From a bacterium (GTDB lineage: Bacteria > T1Sed10-126): 64,000 nt of DNA. Positions 16,434 to 25,045 of this stretch are shown here, in pieces (the stretch's first letter is position 1; each line of letters starts with the position of its first letter). A program made the position numbers and the translations under genes. The notes beneath the pieces were generated by a model that had not been told where the DNA came from, made no database searches, and was given only the letters and a program-made list of their open reading frames with translations. Where the stretch lies: assembly GCA_003554945.1 (NCBI GenBank), contig PWHN01000102.1:1-64000 (forward strand), given 5' to 3'.

Positions 16434-16952
16434 TTAACCGGAGATGTAGGGCCAGCCCTCGACCGTGCTTGTTAGAACGTCACGTCCAAGTTGACGTATA
16501 ATACGATCCTGGGCCTGGTATTCAGTTTCACGGGGAGGAATTACTTCTGAGAAAGTAGTCTCTCTAAATATATTTTCAAATCCACGAATCATCTCGCCGG
16601 TTTCAACATCTATCAACTCAAGTGCGATTTCAACCCGTAATTTGTATTGTTCCACCACATCCCGCTCACCAAAAGCAAGTGGAATTTTAAGATACTCGTT
16701 TATTTCACCCTTAATTTTTACGTCCGCCTGTTCGGGAGCGACAAGCCGCAGCTCCCCGTGAGCTATTAGCTGGTCATACACTTCATCCGTAAGCCGTCGC
16801 TCCAGATCAGTTTCACCGGTGTTGTTCTCAAACGTAGACAGGGCTACATGACTCATTTCTGGGGGAATACTGGTCTTGCCGGCCAGACCACAGGAAGAGA
16901 GCAAAATTACCAACAGCAGTAAAGAAGCTATCCAACCCTTTTTAATATTCAT
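16434..16952 (-). CDS. lptE: LptE-like LPS-assembly lipoprotein
   Basis: 172 residues. The signal peptide ends in the lipobox LLSSC (Cys21). The mature domain has the LptE pattern: VALSTFENNTGETDLERRLTDEV split around Asn-Asn, then DVKIKGEINEY, a RVEIALELIDVETGE strand and a FRETTFS end segment. LptE plugs the LptD barrel that inserts lipopolysaccharide into the outer membrane. Its position beside holA matches the leuS-lptE-holA order of many diderms. It is direct evidence for an outer membrane. The GTG/ATG start overlaps the TPR gene by 11 bases. Confidence 0.8.
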   Translation of the reverse strand: MNIKKGWIASLLLLVILLSSCGLAGKTSIPPEMSHVALSTFENNTGETDLERRLTDEVYDQLIAHGELRLVAPEQADVKIKGEINEYLKIPLAFGERDVVEQYKLRVEIALELIDVETGEMIRGFENIFRETTFSEVIPPRETEYQAQDRIIRQLGRDVLTSTVEGWPYISG

Positions 16953-17658
16953 AGTCCCTTAATTTGTTTCTCCTTTTTCGCCGCTCTTTTTTTATTTTGC
17001 GCAGGTAGTCCATCCCAACCTCGCGCCACCGCTGCTCGCGTCCCTCATTTTTTAACCACTCAGCGTATTCTATTGCTTCATCAAACTGCCCCTCCCGCGT
17101 CGCTATTCGGACCATGTGGAAGGCCGCCTCGCTCTTAAAACGGTGCGAATCGTCACTGTCAAGAATATCCTCAAACCACTGGCGGGCTTTTGCCTCTTCG
17201 CCCGCTTCAACTTCAATTGTACCACGATTCAACCGACACTCGGCCCGAAAGTCAGGTTTAACGTCAAGTTCAAGCAAACCGTCCAAAAGCTCACGCGCCC
17301 GATCGTGCTCACCGGCCAGTGCAAGCGCCTGCGCTTCGAGAAGCTGACATTCTTTTTCGTCCTCCGGACGATGACGGGCTGCCTTTCGAAAAGCGCGAGC
17401 CGCCTCCTCGTAATCTTCCATTTTTATTAAATTAAAACCGAGAAGCTGATAACTGCGGTCATCTTCTGTCTCTTCCAGCCAGCGCACCACTTCCTCAGGT
17501 TCATCCAAACGAAAATAGGCCGTCGCCAATCCATAGGAGAGCTTTGACTTTTCTTCTTCGGTGGGCATTTCTTCTTCCAGAAAGGCAATCGTTTCTTTGA
17601 TACCTTCGGCCGGGTCGTCGGCTTCCAAAGCGGCCAGATAATCCTCAATTCTACTCAC
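16942..17658 (-). CDS. Cytoplasmic TPR protein
   Basis: 238 residues, no signal or membrane helix. It is built of TPR-like helix pairs (e.g. YEEAARAFRKAARHRPED, DEAIEYAEWL) and ends in a basic stretch (KKERRKRRNKLRDY) that could touch RNA or membrane. GTG start in a GTGA overlap with pth. It lies between pth and lptE, but no partner can be named from sequence. Confidence 0.7.
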   Translation of the reverse strand: MSRIEDYLAALEADDPAEGIKETIAFLEEEMPTEEEKSKLSYGLATAYFRLDEPEEVVRWLEETEDDRSYQLLGFNLIKMEDYEEAARAFRKAARHRPEDEKECQLLEAQALALAGEHDRARELLDGLLELDVKPDFRAECRLNRGTIEVEAGEEAKARQWFEDILDSDDSHRFKSEAAFHMVRIATREGQFDEAIEYAEWLKNEGREQRWREVGMDYLRKIKKERRKRRNKLRDYEY

Positions 17659-18257
17659 GAAAAATCAACCCCGTTCCAGCTATCCATCGCCTTTTTTATC
17701 CCCTGCTCTGCTATCAGTTTAACAATTGACGGCATTTTAGCAAAGATCGCCGTATAAATTTCCCTGTCCGCATTTGTAATTTTGGAGAGCACAAAATCTC
17801 GACCACTCATATTAGTGGGTGTTGGTCCTATGCCCACCCGTAACCGGGGAATTGCTTTGGTTTTCAAGGCTTTAATTATGCTTTGCATGCCCCGGTGACC
17901 TCCGGCACTACCTTCCGATCTTATTCTAAGCCGGCCAACATCAAGATCTAAATCGTCATAAATTACTAAAATCTCATGTGGTTCAAGTCCAAGTTCCCCC
18001 AACCAGGCAGAAACCGCCGCACCGGACCGATTTACATAGGTGTTGGGTTTGGCAGCATAATCTAACGGCGACTGTTCTTCACAGCGCATCAGCCAACCAA
18101 GCTCATGCTGGGTAACATCGGCATTAAATTGCTCACATATACTGTCAACAGCCCAGAAACCCAGATTATGATATGTGTCTCTATATTTAGCGCCGGGATT
18201 GCCAAGACCAACCACTAATTTTAAGGAATTATCGCCGCAAGCTGAAGCCTTCGCCAT
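17655..18257 (-). CDS. pth: Peptidyl-tRNA hydrolase
   Basis: 200 residues. It frees tRNA from peptidyl-tRNA dropped by ribosomes. Markers: VVGLGNPGAKYRDTYHNLGF with the catalytic His, KPNTYVNRSG with the conserved Asn, YDDLDLDVGRLR and GSAGGHRGMQSI. A short N-terminal extension (about 12 residues) precedes the core. The first A of the ATG is the last base of the rplY stop. The rplY-pth arrangement is widespread and keeps two translation genes together. Confidence 0.96.
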   Translation of the reverse strand: MAKASACGDNSLKLVVGLGNPGAKYRDTYHNLGFWAVDSICEQFNADVTQHELGWLMRCEEQSPLDYAAKPNTYVNRSGAAVSAWLGELGLEPHEILVIYDDLDLDVGRLRIRSEGSAGGHRGMQSIIKALKTKAIPRLRVGIGPTPTNMSGRDFVLSKITNADREIYTAIFAKMPSIVKLIAEQGIKKAMDSWNGVDFS

Positions 18258-18988
18258 TAACCGGTCTCGTCCTCATCAGCCTCCGCTTCACCTTCGGCAG
18301 ATTCGACTTCTTCGCCCTCCTCGGCTTCTACTTCTTCTCCTTCGACCTCTTCAGCCTCCTCAAGGGCCTCTTCAACAGTTTCTTCAATGAGGCCAACTCC
18401 GGCGGCAGGTGTTACTTCAAGATCAAATTCTTCCGGCGGTTGAACACTGACCACGACCCGCTGCGGATCAGTCAGAATATCAACTCCCGCGGCAACTTCA
18501 ATATCTTCAACAAATATTTTATCGCCAATCTCCATCTCGGCGATAGAAACTTCAATCTGTGGGGGAATTTCACTGGCCTGACAATCAATTCTCAAGGTTC
18601 TTATTGGCTTGTCTAAAATTCCATCCTCCTGCTCCACACCGGGAGATTCACCGGTTAATTTAACAGGAACTTTAACCTGGACTCTATCTTCGGGACTGAC
18701 CTGGTGCAGATCAACGTGAAGTAGTTCACTGGTCACCGGATCAAGATCTGCATCTTTTATCAATACCTGTCGTTTTTCGTCATCACTGGCAAGCTGCAGG
18801 TCAACAAGAACATTGCCTCGTGCACCTTCACGCAGTAATTCACTGATTTCATGAACGTCCAATAGAAGATTTTTAGGCTCAACCTCGCGGCCGTATAATA
18901 CCGCTGGTATCAATTCTTCCTTACGATAGCGTCCACTCGGACCACTACCGGTTTCTTCTCTAACTTCGGCTGTCAACTGATGTTCCAT
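18257..18988 (-). CDS. rplY: 50S ribosomal protein L25 / general stress protein Ctc
   Basis: 243 residues. An N-terminal L25 domain (about 1-90, LTAEVREETGSGPSGRYR) binds 5S rRNA. A TL5/CTC C-terminal beta domain follows (about 95-185), as in the long Ctc form. A tail of about 40 residues is almost wholly Glu/Asp/Gly/Ala (e.g. EEAEEVEGEEVEAEEG). It is longer than in most relatives and fits a salt-adapted proteome. A good AGGAGG lies 8 bases before the ATG. Confidence 0.95.
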   Translation of the reverse strand: MEHQLTAEVREETGSGPSGRYRKEELIPAVLYGREVEPKNLLLDVHEISELLREGARGNVLVDLQLASDDEKRQVLIKDADLDPVTSELLHVDLHQVSPEDRVQVKVPVKLTGESPGVEQEDGILDKPIRTLRIDCQASEIPPQIEVSIAEMEIGDKIFVEDIEVAAGVDILTDPQRVVVSVQPPEEFDLEVTPAAGVGLIEETVEEALEEAEEVEGEEVEAEEGEEVESAEGEAEADEDETG

Positions 18989-19132
18989 TGTAAATCCTCC
19001 TGTAAAGTCTAAAATTTCTGGATAATTCTAACATTATTCGGCACTCTATAAAAAATTCGATTCCCTCGTTTTTTCTGGAATGAGCGCTTAGCAGGACTAT
19101 TAATTATACTCTATCGTTCAGTCAGGCTGTGC

Positions 19133-20083
19133 TCAGACAAACAGTTCCTTGATACTTCTCTCCTCGTGAATACAACGGATTGCTTGAGAAAATAGTTCTC
19201 CGGTTCCCAGCAACTTAATCATATCGCTCTGTCTTGCTTTTCCTTCCAGTGGTATTGTATCACAAACATAGATTTTATTCAGGGGCGAATCTTCCATACG
19301 ATCGACGGCATCCCTGGAAAAAATAGGATGCGTTGCAGCAGCAGTCACCGAGCGCGCACCATTTTCAATTAAGGCCTCAGAAGCCGTAATTAAAGTTCCC
19401 CCCGTATCAATCATATCGTCAACCAGTATACAGTCCTTCCCTTCAACATCGCCGATTACGTTTATAACTTCGGCTCTGTTTGGCTCCGGACGCCTTTTGT
19501 CAATGATGGCCAGGGTAAAATCGAGTCGCTTGGCCAGTGCCCGCGAACGATTGGCCGCACCGGCGTCCGGACTGACTATCACCGATTCTTCAGCGTCAAA
19601 TTTTTTGCTTAGACAGTCAATTAAAATTGGCGCCGAATAGAGGTGATCAACCGGAATATCAAAGAATCCCTGTATCTGGTCGGCGTGCAGGTGCATGGTC
19701 AAGACCCGATCAGCTCCTGCTTCCTCAATTAGATTAGCAACCAGTTTGGCCGATATAGGCACCCGCGGACGGTCTTTTCTGTCCTGCCGGGCATAACCAA
19801 AATAAGGAATAATCGCAGTAATTCGAGCTGCCGACGCTCGCCGTGCGGCATCAATCATCAACAGCAATTCCATCAAATTATTGTTGACCGGACGACATGT
19901 GGACTGTGTGAGAAAAACGTCCACACCGCGCACGGTCTGGTTAAATTTAACCCTGATTTCGTCGTCAGCAAATCTGTCCACTCTCAGATTTCCAGTTGAT
20001 TCCCCCAGCCGCTTGGCAATGTCGGAGGCCAGCCCCGGGTTAGAATTTCCCGAATAAATTTTGAAGTCTCTGAATCTACTCAC
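19133..20083 (-). CDS. prs: Ribose-phosphate pyrophosphokinase (PRPP synthetase)
   Basis: 316 residues, class I length. It makes PRPP from ribose 5-phosphate and ATP for nucleotide, His and Trp synthesis. Seen: KIYSGNSNPGLA start, YFGYARQDRKDRPR, IVSPDAGAANRSR and the PRPP loop LVDDMIDTGGT. The metal-binding signature normally reads D-L-H-A-x-Q-I-Q-G-F-F, but here it is MHLHADQIQGFF: the first Asp is His (codon CAC, about 19693). GTG start in a GTGA overlap with glmU; glmU-prs is the usual Bacillota order. Confidence 0.96.
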   Translation of the reverse strand: MSRFRDFKIYSGNSNPGLASDIAKRLGESTGNLRVDRFADDEIRVKFNQTVRGVDVFLTQSTCRPVNNNLMELLLMIDAARRASAARITAIIPYFGYARQDRKDRPRVPISAKLVANLIEEAGADRVLTMHLHADQIQGFFDIPVDHLYSAPILIDCLSKKFDAEESVIVSPDAGAANRSRALAKRLDFTLAIIDKRRPEPNRAEVINVIGDVEGKDCILVDDMIDTGGTLITASEALIENGARSVTAAATHPIFSRDAVDRMEDSPLNKIYVCDTIPLEGKARQSDMIKLLGTGELFSQAIRCIHEERSIKELFV

Positions 20084-21477
20084 TGATCATTCTCCTCTTT
20101 TTTACGTGGTTTCCAGGTCTCCGTGACCCAGTCCTGTTTCGTCACCTGTTTTGCTCGTGATAAAGCCAGAGAAAACGAAGGTACGTCCTCCGTAATTGTC
20201 GAGCCGGCACCAATCATGGCACCGGTTTCCACTTCCACTGGAGCAACGAGCTCACAGTTGCTACCAATAAATACGTCGTTCCCAATTACTGTTCGGTGCT
20301 TCTCATAACCGTCGTAGTTACATGTTATTGTCCCGGCACCAAGGTTACTGTTTTGACCGATCTCGGCGTTGCCCACGTAAGCCAGGTGAGAGACGTTAGT
20401 ATCCGAATCAATCCTGCTTGCTTTAATTTCTACAAAATTTCCCAGACGAACATCAGAATCTATTTCAGTCTCCGGGCGTACGTTGCAATAAGGACCAATC
20501 CGCACGCGGTCACCGAAACTGGCATTATTTACGTAGGACCGGCGCACAAAATTGTCCTGTCCAAACTCGGCGTTGTAGGCAAAGACCGGTCCAATGAACC
20601 GACAACCTCGGCCCAGTTTTGTCTCGCCCCAGAGAGTCACTTCATTCTCCAGCTCAACGTCCGACCCTAACTCCACCCAGGGACCAATTTTAACCCTGTC
20701 CGGGTCGTGCACGGTCACGCCGTTTTCGAAGGCCCTTTCTACCTGCTTCTGATAACCCTCCCGCTCAAATTGAACCAACTGGCGGCGGGTATTTACACCT
20801 CGCACCTCCCACTCGTCCTCAACAACCTGCGTATCAACTGTCCGTCCCTCATCGACCAACAGTTCAACCAGGTCAGTTAAATAATACTCGCCTGCTGCGT
20901 TATCCGCCGATAGTTCGGGAAGTCGGTCGCGGAAAGTTCCCGCACGTCCACACATTATCCCGGTGTTTACAGTTTTTATCTCTTTTTCGCGGGAAGTTGC
21001 ATCCTTTTCTTCCACTATCTTGATGACGCTATCGTTTTCTGTGACGATTCTTCCGTACCCCGTTGGATCGTCGACTTCCGTCGTCAATAGCGTCAACTCC
21101 GTCGGACTGCTTGAAAAGTTATCCAGTAGCCGTCCATAAGTACTTGGTCTAACACCGGGCACATCCCCACAGGTTACAACCAGGGGAATATCATCCGAAA
21201 TTTCTATCTTTTCCAGCGCCGCTCGCAAAGCGTCGCCGGTTCCCAGTTGCTCCTCCTGCACCGCTCTTTTTACCTGTGAATCCAGCAGTTCCTCCACTCG
21301 CTCACGTCCACTTCCCACGACAACCGTGATCTCAGAAAAACCGCTTATTTTAAGTCCCCTCTCGACATGTTTTATCATTGGCTCACCAAAACAGCGGTGA
21401 CATACTTTTGGCAGTTCGGAATTCATACGTGTTCCCTCGCCGGCCGCCAGAACAACTGCTACTCCTTTATTTTCCAT
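20080..21477 (-). CDS. glmU: Bifunctional UDP-N-acetylglucosamine pyrophosphorylase / glucosamine-1-phosphate N-acetyltransferase
   Basis: 465 residues with both domains. The N-terminal uridylyltransferase has VVLAAGEGTRMNSELPKV and TCGDVPGVRP. The C-terminal left-handed beta helix of hexapeptide repeats ends with the acetyltransferase active region (HLAYVGNAEIG, GAGTITCNYDG). It makes UDP-GlcNAc for peptidoglycan and, in diderms, for lipid A. It overlaps prs by 4 bases. Confidence 0.97.
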   Translation of the reverse strand: MENKGVAVVLAAGEGTRMNSELPKVCHRCFGEPMIKHVERGLKISGFSEITVVVGSGRERVEELLDSQVKRAVQEEQLGTGDALRAALEKIEISDDIPLVVTCGDVPGVRPSTYGRLLDNFSSSPTELTLLTTEVDDPTGYGRIVTENDSVIKIVEEKDATSREKEIKTVNTGIMCGRAGTFRDRLPELSADNAAGEYYLTDLVELLVDEGRTVDTQVVEDEWEVRGVNTRRQLVQFEREGYQKQVERAFENGVTVHDPDRVKIGPWVELGSDVELENEVTLWGETKLGRGCRFIGPVFAYNAEFGQDNFVRRSYVNNASFGDRVRIGPYCNVRPETEIDSDVRLGNFVEIKASRIDSDTNVSHLAYVGNAEIGQNSNLGAGTITCNYDGYEKHRTVIGNDVFIGSNCELVAPVEVETGAMIGAGSTITEDVPSFSLALSRAKQVTKQDWVTETWKPRKKEENDQ

Positions 21478-21530
21478 TCTTTCTCCCTCGCTGAATAACT
21501 TATCATTTTCTTTTTCCTTATATGTCTACG

Positions 21531-21600
21531 GTCTTGAACGATAACCGTTTAAAATTCAAGATGGATTCCGGGTCTCCGCTTCGCTTCGCCCGGAATGACG
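21531..21600. repeat. Dispersed palindromic repeat, copy 1
   Basis: The first 41 bases (GTCTTGAACG... to ...GGATTCCGG) are identical to 30667-30707. Both copies continue into an inverted repeat, GGATTCCGG...CCGGAATGAC, with different loops. An intergenic repeat family; no coding potential. The remainder of the 21478-22014 gap holds a related CATTGCGG...CCGCAAT palindrome near 21828 and low-complexity sequence. Confidence 0.8.
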
Positions 21601-21849
21601 TCAAGTTCAAGAACATGAACAAGATTATGAGCACTTAATGAATTTGAATTAGCTTTCAGCTTTTGGCTTTGAGCTTTAAGCTGGTGTATTCCGGGTTACT
21701 CTCTCTACAGTCGCTTGCCCGAAATCTATGATACACACATAGAAACAGTTAATTTTACAATACATCTTCAGAAAATTCATCCCTTTTGAATCATAACCCA
21801 GAACCTACCGCTTTCCTGTCATTGCGGTCTTGACCCGCAATCCATCAGA

Positions 21850-21965
21850 AGTTCGGTAATCAGTAATCGGTGTTCGGCAATCGGTTTTGAAGTTACTGAC
21901 CATTACTGAATACTGGTTACTGATTACTGCTCTTTACTGAATACTGACTACCGATTACTGCTCAA
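21850..21965. repeat. Low-complexity repeats of GTAATCAGTAATCGG / ATTACTG type
   Basis: Many short direct and inverted variants of TACTGATTACTG and AATCGGT in about 115 bases. No open frame. Probably replication-slippage product; no function is evident. Confidence 0.6.
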
Positions 21966-22014
21966 CCATCGATCCCAGATCGGAGGCCGGAATAACCGCG
22001 AACAAATTAGGGGT

Positions 22015-22043
22015 TTGACTTTCCAAATTTGTTCTAATATAAT
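22015..22043 (+). promoter_or_regulatory. Sigma-A promoter of the tRNA-Gly/tRNA-Cys unit
   Basis: TTGACT (22015-22020), a 17-base spacer and a perfect TATAAT (22038-22043). The predicted start, near 22050, is about 10 bases before the tRNA-Gly 5' end. Confidence 0.8.
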
Positions 22044-22060
22044 TCTATTGCTCACTAATT

Positions 22061-22132
22061 GCGGGTGTAGCTCAGGGGTAGAGCGTCTCGTTGCCAACGA
22101 GAAGGTCGTGGGTTCAAATCCCATCACCCGCT
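22061..22132 (+). tRNA. tRNA-Gly (anticodon GCC)
   Basis: Cloverleaf with acceptor GCGGGTG/CACCCGC, D arm GCTC..GAGC, anticodon arm CTCGT-TGCCAAC-GAG with anticodon GCC, T arm GTGGG-TTCAAAT-CCCAT, discriminator T. The CCA end is not encoded. Confidence 0.96.
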
Positions 22133-22249
22133 TTGGTTAGTTGGCTAGTTGGTTAGTTGACTAGTTAGCTAGTTGATTAGGGGGAACTTTCAGCAAATTT
22201 TGCTTTTCAACCAGCTAACCATCCTACCAGTTAACTATTTTAACTAACA
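22133..22249. repeat. TAGTTGG-type short repeats between two tRNA genes
   Basis: 22133-22182 is a run of variants of TTAGTTGGCTAG. The opposite sense (CCAGCTAACC, CCAGTTAAC) appears at 22210-22240, so the spacer can fold back on itself. Looks like slippage-grown repeat; it could separate the two tRNAs during processing. Confidence 0.55.
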
Positions 22250-22323
22250 GGAGGCGTAGCCAAGTCCGGTCAGGCAAGGGCCTGCAAAGCCCTCATACGT
22301 CGGTTCAAATCCGACCGCCTCCT
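22250..22323 (+). tRNA. tRNA-Cys (anticodon GCA)
   Basis: Acceptor GGAGGCG/CGCCTCC with discriminator T, anticodon arm GGGC-CTGCAAA-GCCC (anticodon GCA), T arm GTCGG-TTCAAAT-CCGAC. CCA is not encoded. No separate promoter is evident, so it is probably made with tRNA-Gly. Confidence 0.95.
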
Positions 22324-22355
22324 CCTTCTCTCATCTTTTTGCCGGTGATTATTTA

Positions 22356-23996
22356 ATGGCTCGTATAAAAAGCTCTGTTCGGCACACTCTTGTCGCTCTT
22401 TTAGTCTTTGTAATACTGGGAGTCAGCGCCTTTATAATTGTCGAATCTTTCCAACAAACAGATACCGATTTTACTCCACTGCGCCAGGTCAAAGAATTAA
22501 CTATTCTTCACACCAACGATATCCACGGTCAGATAACGCCCAGTGAAGTTGAATGGCCGAGCGACTTTCCCGACGATCAAGCCGGAGGAATGGCCAGCCT
22601 TGGGACTTTTTTAAATCAGGAGCGGGCTGCTGCCGATCGGGAGGGTAGAACCGTCCTCTATATGGACGCCGGCGACTGGTTTACCGGCACCCCCGAAGAC
22701 GACTTGCTTGAAGGAAAGTTAACTATTCTTGGCTTCAACCAAACGGGCCTCGACTATACAACCCTTGGCAACCACGAATTTGATATCGACACTCCCGTCC
22801 TTAAAGACCGGGTAGAAGAACTGCAGGCCCCCGTCATTTCATCCAATATTCGTTACGGTGACGAGGATACCCCTTTCCCTGGAACCCGCAAGTGGAAGGT
22901 AGTTGAATACGATGGCGTTGAAATAGGACTGTTTGGGCTTGTAGAACTCAGCTATATTCCTGAACTTCCCGGACTCGGAGAGGTCTTCTTTATCGACGAA
23001 ACCGAGGCGGCCAGGGAGGCCGTCGAGCAGCTCAAAGAGCAGGACGTTGACCTGATTATAGGAATAACTCACATCGGAGTAGACCCTGACAAACAACTCG
23101 CACGGGCTGTCGACGGTATTGATGTCATTGTCGGTGGCCATTCTCACACGCGGCTTGAAGAACCTGAACGAGTTGACGATACCCTGATCCTGCAGGCCGG
23201 TAATGATCTCACTTCAATTGGCCGGCTCGATCTAAACCTTGACGCTGAATCCAATCAAATACTTGAATATAAAAGCGGGCTGGTAACCCTCTACCATGAA
23301 CTTTACCCGCCGGATCCCGCGGTTGAAGAAACACTTGCTCCCTATATAGAAGAGGTTGGTCCCGAGGTTGCTGAAATTGTCGCCACCACTACTGCGAGCA
23401 TAGAACGACCACCCGGTCCCGGTTCACCGCTGGGTAATCTTGTTACCGACGCCATGCGAGCAGCGGTTGACGCTGATATCGCTTTTCAGAACAGCTTTGG
23501 CATACGAGACAGCCTGCCCGAAGGAGAGATCACCCGGGGAGATATTTACAGCGTTCTTCCTTTCCGGAACTATCTTGTAGAAATGACGCTGACCGGTGCT
23601 CAGATAGAAAATATTCTCGAGAGTGAAGTCGCCAGTCCTGACGTAGTAATGCAACTCAGTGGCCTTGAGGTTAAAACCGAATCTATTTCCCCCTCACAGG
23701 CCAACCTGGTCGAGGTAAAAGTAAATGATGAGCCGCTGGAAGCTGACCGGGAATACAGCGTTGTTACTTCCAACTTCCTGGCTGAGACCCGCAGTGAATT
23801 TCAAGTTGTTGAAGACACTTTTATTCGTCATGAGGATTTATTGCTCTGGCAAACGCTTGAATCTCATCTACGAGAACTAAGTCCCGTAGAACCCCTGCTT
23901 GAAAACCGTTACCCAGGACTTGAAGACTTTATCGACAGTGACGTTCCCAAAGACGAATACACAGACCGGTCGCTACGGCTGCTTCACGCCGCCTGA
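22356..23996 (+). CDS. 5'-nucleotidase / 2',3'-cyclic phosphodiesterase family protein (UshA/YfkN-like)
   Basis: 546 residues. An N-terminal hydrophobic helix (about 11-30) acts as signal anchor or signal peptide. The metallophosphoesterase motifs are complete: LHTNDIHG (about 51-58), DAGDWFTGTP, TLGNHEFD, GITHIG and GGHSHT. A C-terminal 5'-nucleotidase substrate domain begins near QNSFGIRDSLPEGEITRGD and holds VLPFRNYLVEM. It dephosphorylates extracellular or periplasmic nucleotides for scavenging. GGTGATT lies just before ATG 22356. Followed closely by a TauE/SafE permease. Confidence 0.9.
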   Translation: MARIKSSVRHTLVALLVFVILGVSAFIIVESFQQTDTDFTPLRQVKELTILHTNDIHGQITPSEVEWPSDFPDDQAGGMASLGTFLNQERAAADREGRTVLYMDAGDWFTGTPEDDLLEGKLTILGFNQTGLDYTTLGNHEFDIDTPVLKDRVEELQAPVISSNIRYGDEDTPFPGTRKWKVVEYDGVEIGLFGLVELSYIPELPGLGEVFFIDETEAAREAVEQLKEQDVDLIIGITHIGVDPDKQLARAVDGIDVIVGGHSHTRLEEPERVDDTLILQAGNDLTSIGRLDLNLDAESNQILEYKSGLVTLYHELYPPDPAVEETLAPYIEEVGPEVAEIVATTTASIERPPGPGSPLGNLVTDAMRAAVDADIAFQNSFGIRDSLPEGEITRGDIYSVLPFRNYLVEMTLTGAQIENILESEVASPDVVMQLSGLEVKTESISPSQANLVEVKVNDEPLEADREYSVVTSNFLAETRSEFQVVEDTFIRHEDLLLWQTLESHLRELSPVEPLLENRYPGLEDFIDSDVPKDEYTDRSLRLLHAA

Positions 23997-24012
23997 GAAA
24001 TGTTCTAATCTC

Positions 24013-24762
24013 TTGTCCTTACTGCTAAATTTTCTCCTCTATTCTGCTTTTTTTATTGTCGCTTTCCTTTACGGAAGTGTCGGCCTCGGAGGCGCTACTG
24101 GCTATCTGGCCGTTCTTGCCCTTTTTGGCATCACCGCCGCCTACATTGCTCCCGCTGCTCTCACCCTCAACCTCTCAGTTGCCGGCCTCAGCTTCTGGCA
24201 CTTCTTTAAAGCCGGTCACTTTCAAGCGCGCTATTTTGTCCCATTCGTGGCCATTTCAATTCCCGCCGCTTTCCTCGGCGGACTGCTCCCCGTCGGTGAA
24301 AATCTGTTTCGCTTTGTACTTGCCGCAGTTCTTGGCTCTGCCGGCCTGCGCATGCTTTTGTTTCCCACCGCCGACCCTGAAAATCCCCGCTTTTCTAGTG
24401 GACCGCTTTACTGGAGTTTTAGCCTTGCAATCGGCCTTGTTATTGGTTTCCTCAGCGGAATCACCGGTACCGGCGGCGGGTTTATTCTCATCCCTGTCCT
24501 CATCTTTATTTTTAAACTGCCTACCCACACCGCTTCCGCTTCTGCCGCCGGCTTTGTTTTCATCAACTCCGTCGGCGGGCTTTCCGGGCACCTGGTGCGC
24601 GGTAATTTCAATCTCACGTTTACTCTTCCATTCCTGCTTGTCACGATTGCCGGGGGTTTCTTCGGCTCCAGATACGGCTCCCGCCGCTGGTCACCTCAAC
24701 TGGTTCAACGGACTATTGGTGCTATTGAAGTGCTCGGCTGCATAAGGTTAATACTCGGTTAA
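24013..24762 (+). CDS. TauE/SafE (DUF81) family membrane permease
   Basis: 249 residues from the proposed TTG start, eight or so hydrophobic helices. Family marks: YGSVGLGGATGYL near the N-terminus and its internal repeat SGITGTGGGFILIPVL in the second half. The family exports or imports sulfite, sulfoacetate and similar organosulfur anions. In-frame sequence extends upstream into the nucleotidase gene. TTG 24013, 17 bases after that gene's stop, gives a normal-length protein, but its Shine-Dalgarno is weak, so the start is uncertain. Confidence 0.8.
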   Translation: MSLLLNFLLYSAFFIVAFLYGSVGLGGATGYLAVLALFGITAAYIAPAALTLNLSVAGLSFWHFFKAGHFQARYFVPFVAISIPAAFLGGLLPVGENLFRFVLAAVLGSAGLRMLLFPTADPENPRFSSGPLYWSFSLAIGLVIGFLSGITGTGGGFILIPVLIFIFKLPTHTASASAAGFVFINSVGGLSGHLVRGNFNLTFTLPFLLVTIAGGFFGSRYGSRRWSPQLVQRTIGAIEVLGCIRLILG

Positions 24763-24881
24763 AATAGAGAAAATTCGGGGGTTTATTGAACTGCTCCGTT
24801 TGTTTGTTTATAACTGTTTTGGCCACCGGAATTATTATGGTCTTGACTCAATAATTGTCGCTGCGGGCTTGCCCTAACGCC

Positions 24882-24999
24882 CGTCATTGCGGACCACGAT
24901 CCGCAATCCATTTTTTCACCCCCTTTTGGCTTTCCTCCCTTCAAGGGGGGAAAAGGAAAGGGGGGTAGATTCCGGCTTGAGGACCGGAATGACAGAACA
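24882..24999. repeat. Dispersed composite palindromic repeat, copy 2
   Basis: Contains CATTGCGG..CCGCAAT, then a CCTCCCTTCAAGGGGGG hairpin with AAAAGGAAAGGGG, then GATTCCGG..CCGGAATGAC. The same three modules in the same order occur at 30584-30725. No gene lies in 24763-25045. Confidence 0.8.
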
Positions 25000-25045
25000 C
25001 GGAATATTTGAGCGAACATAATCAATCTTCTTCGGGTGAAATACG

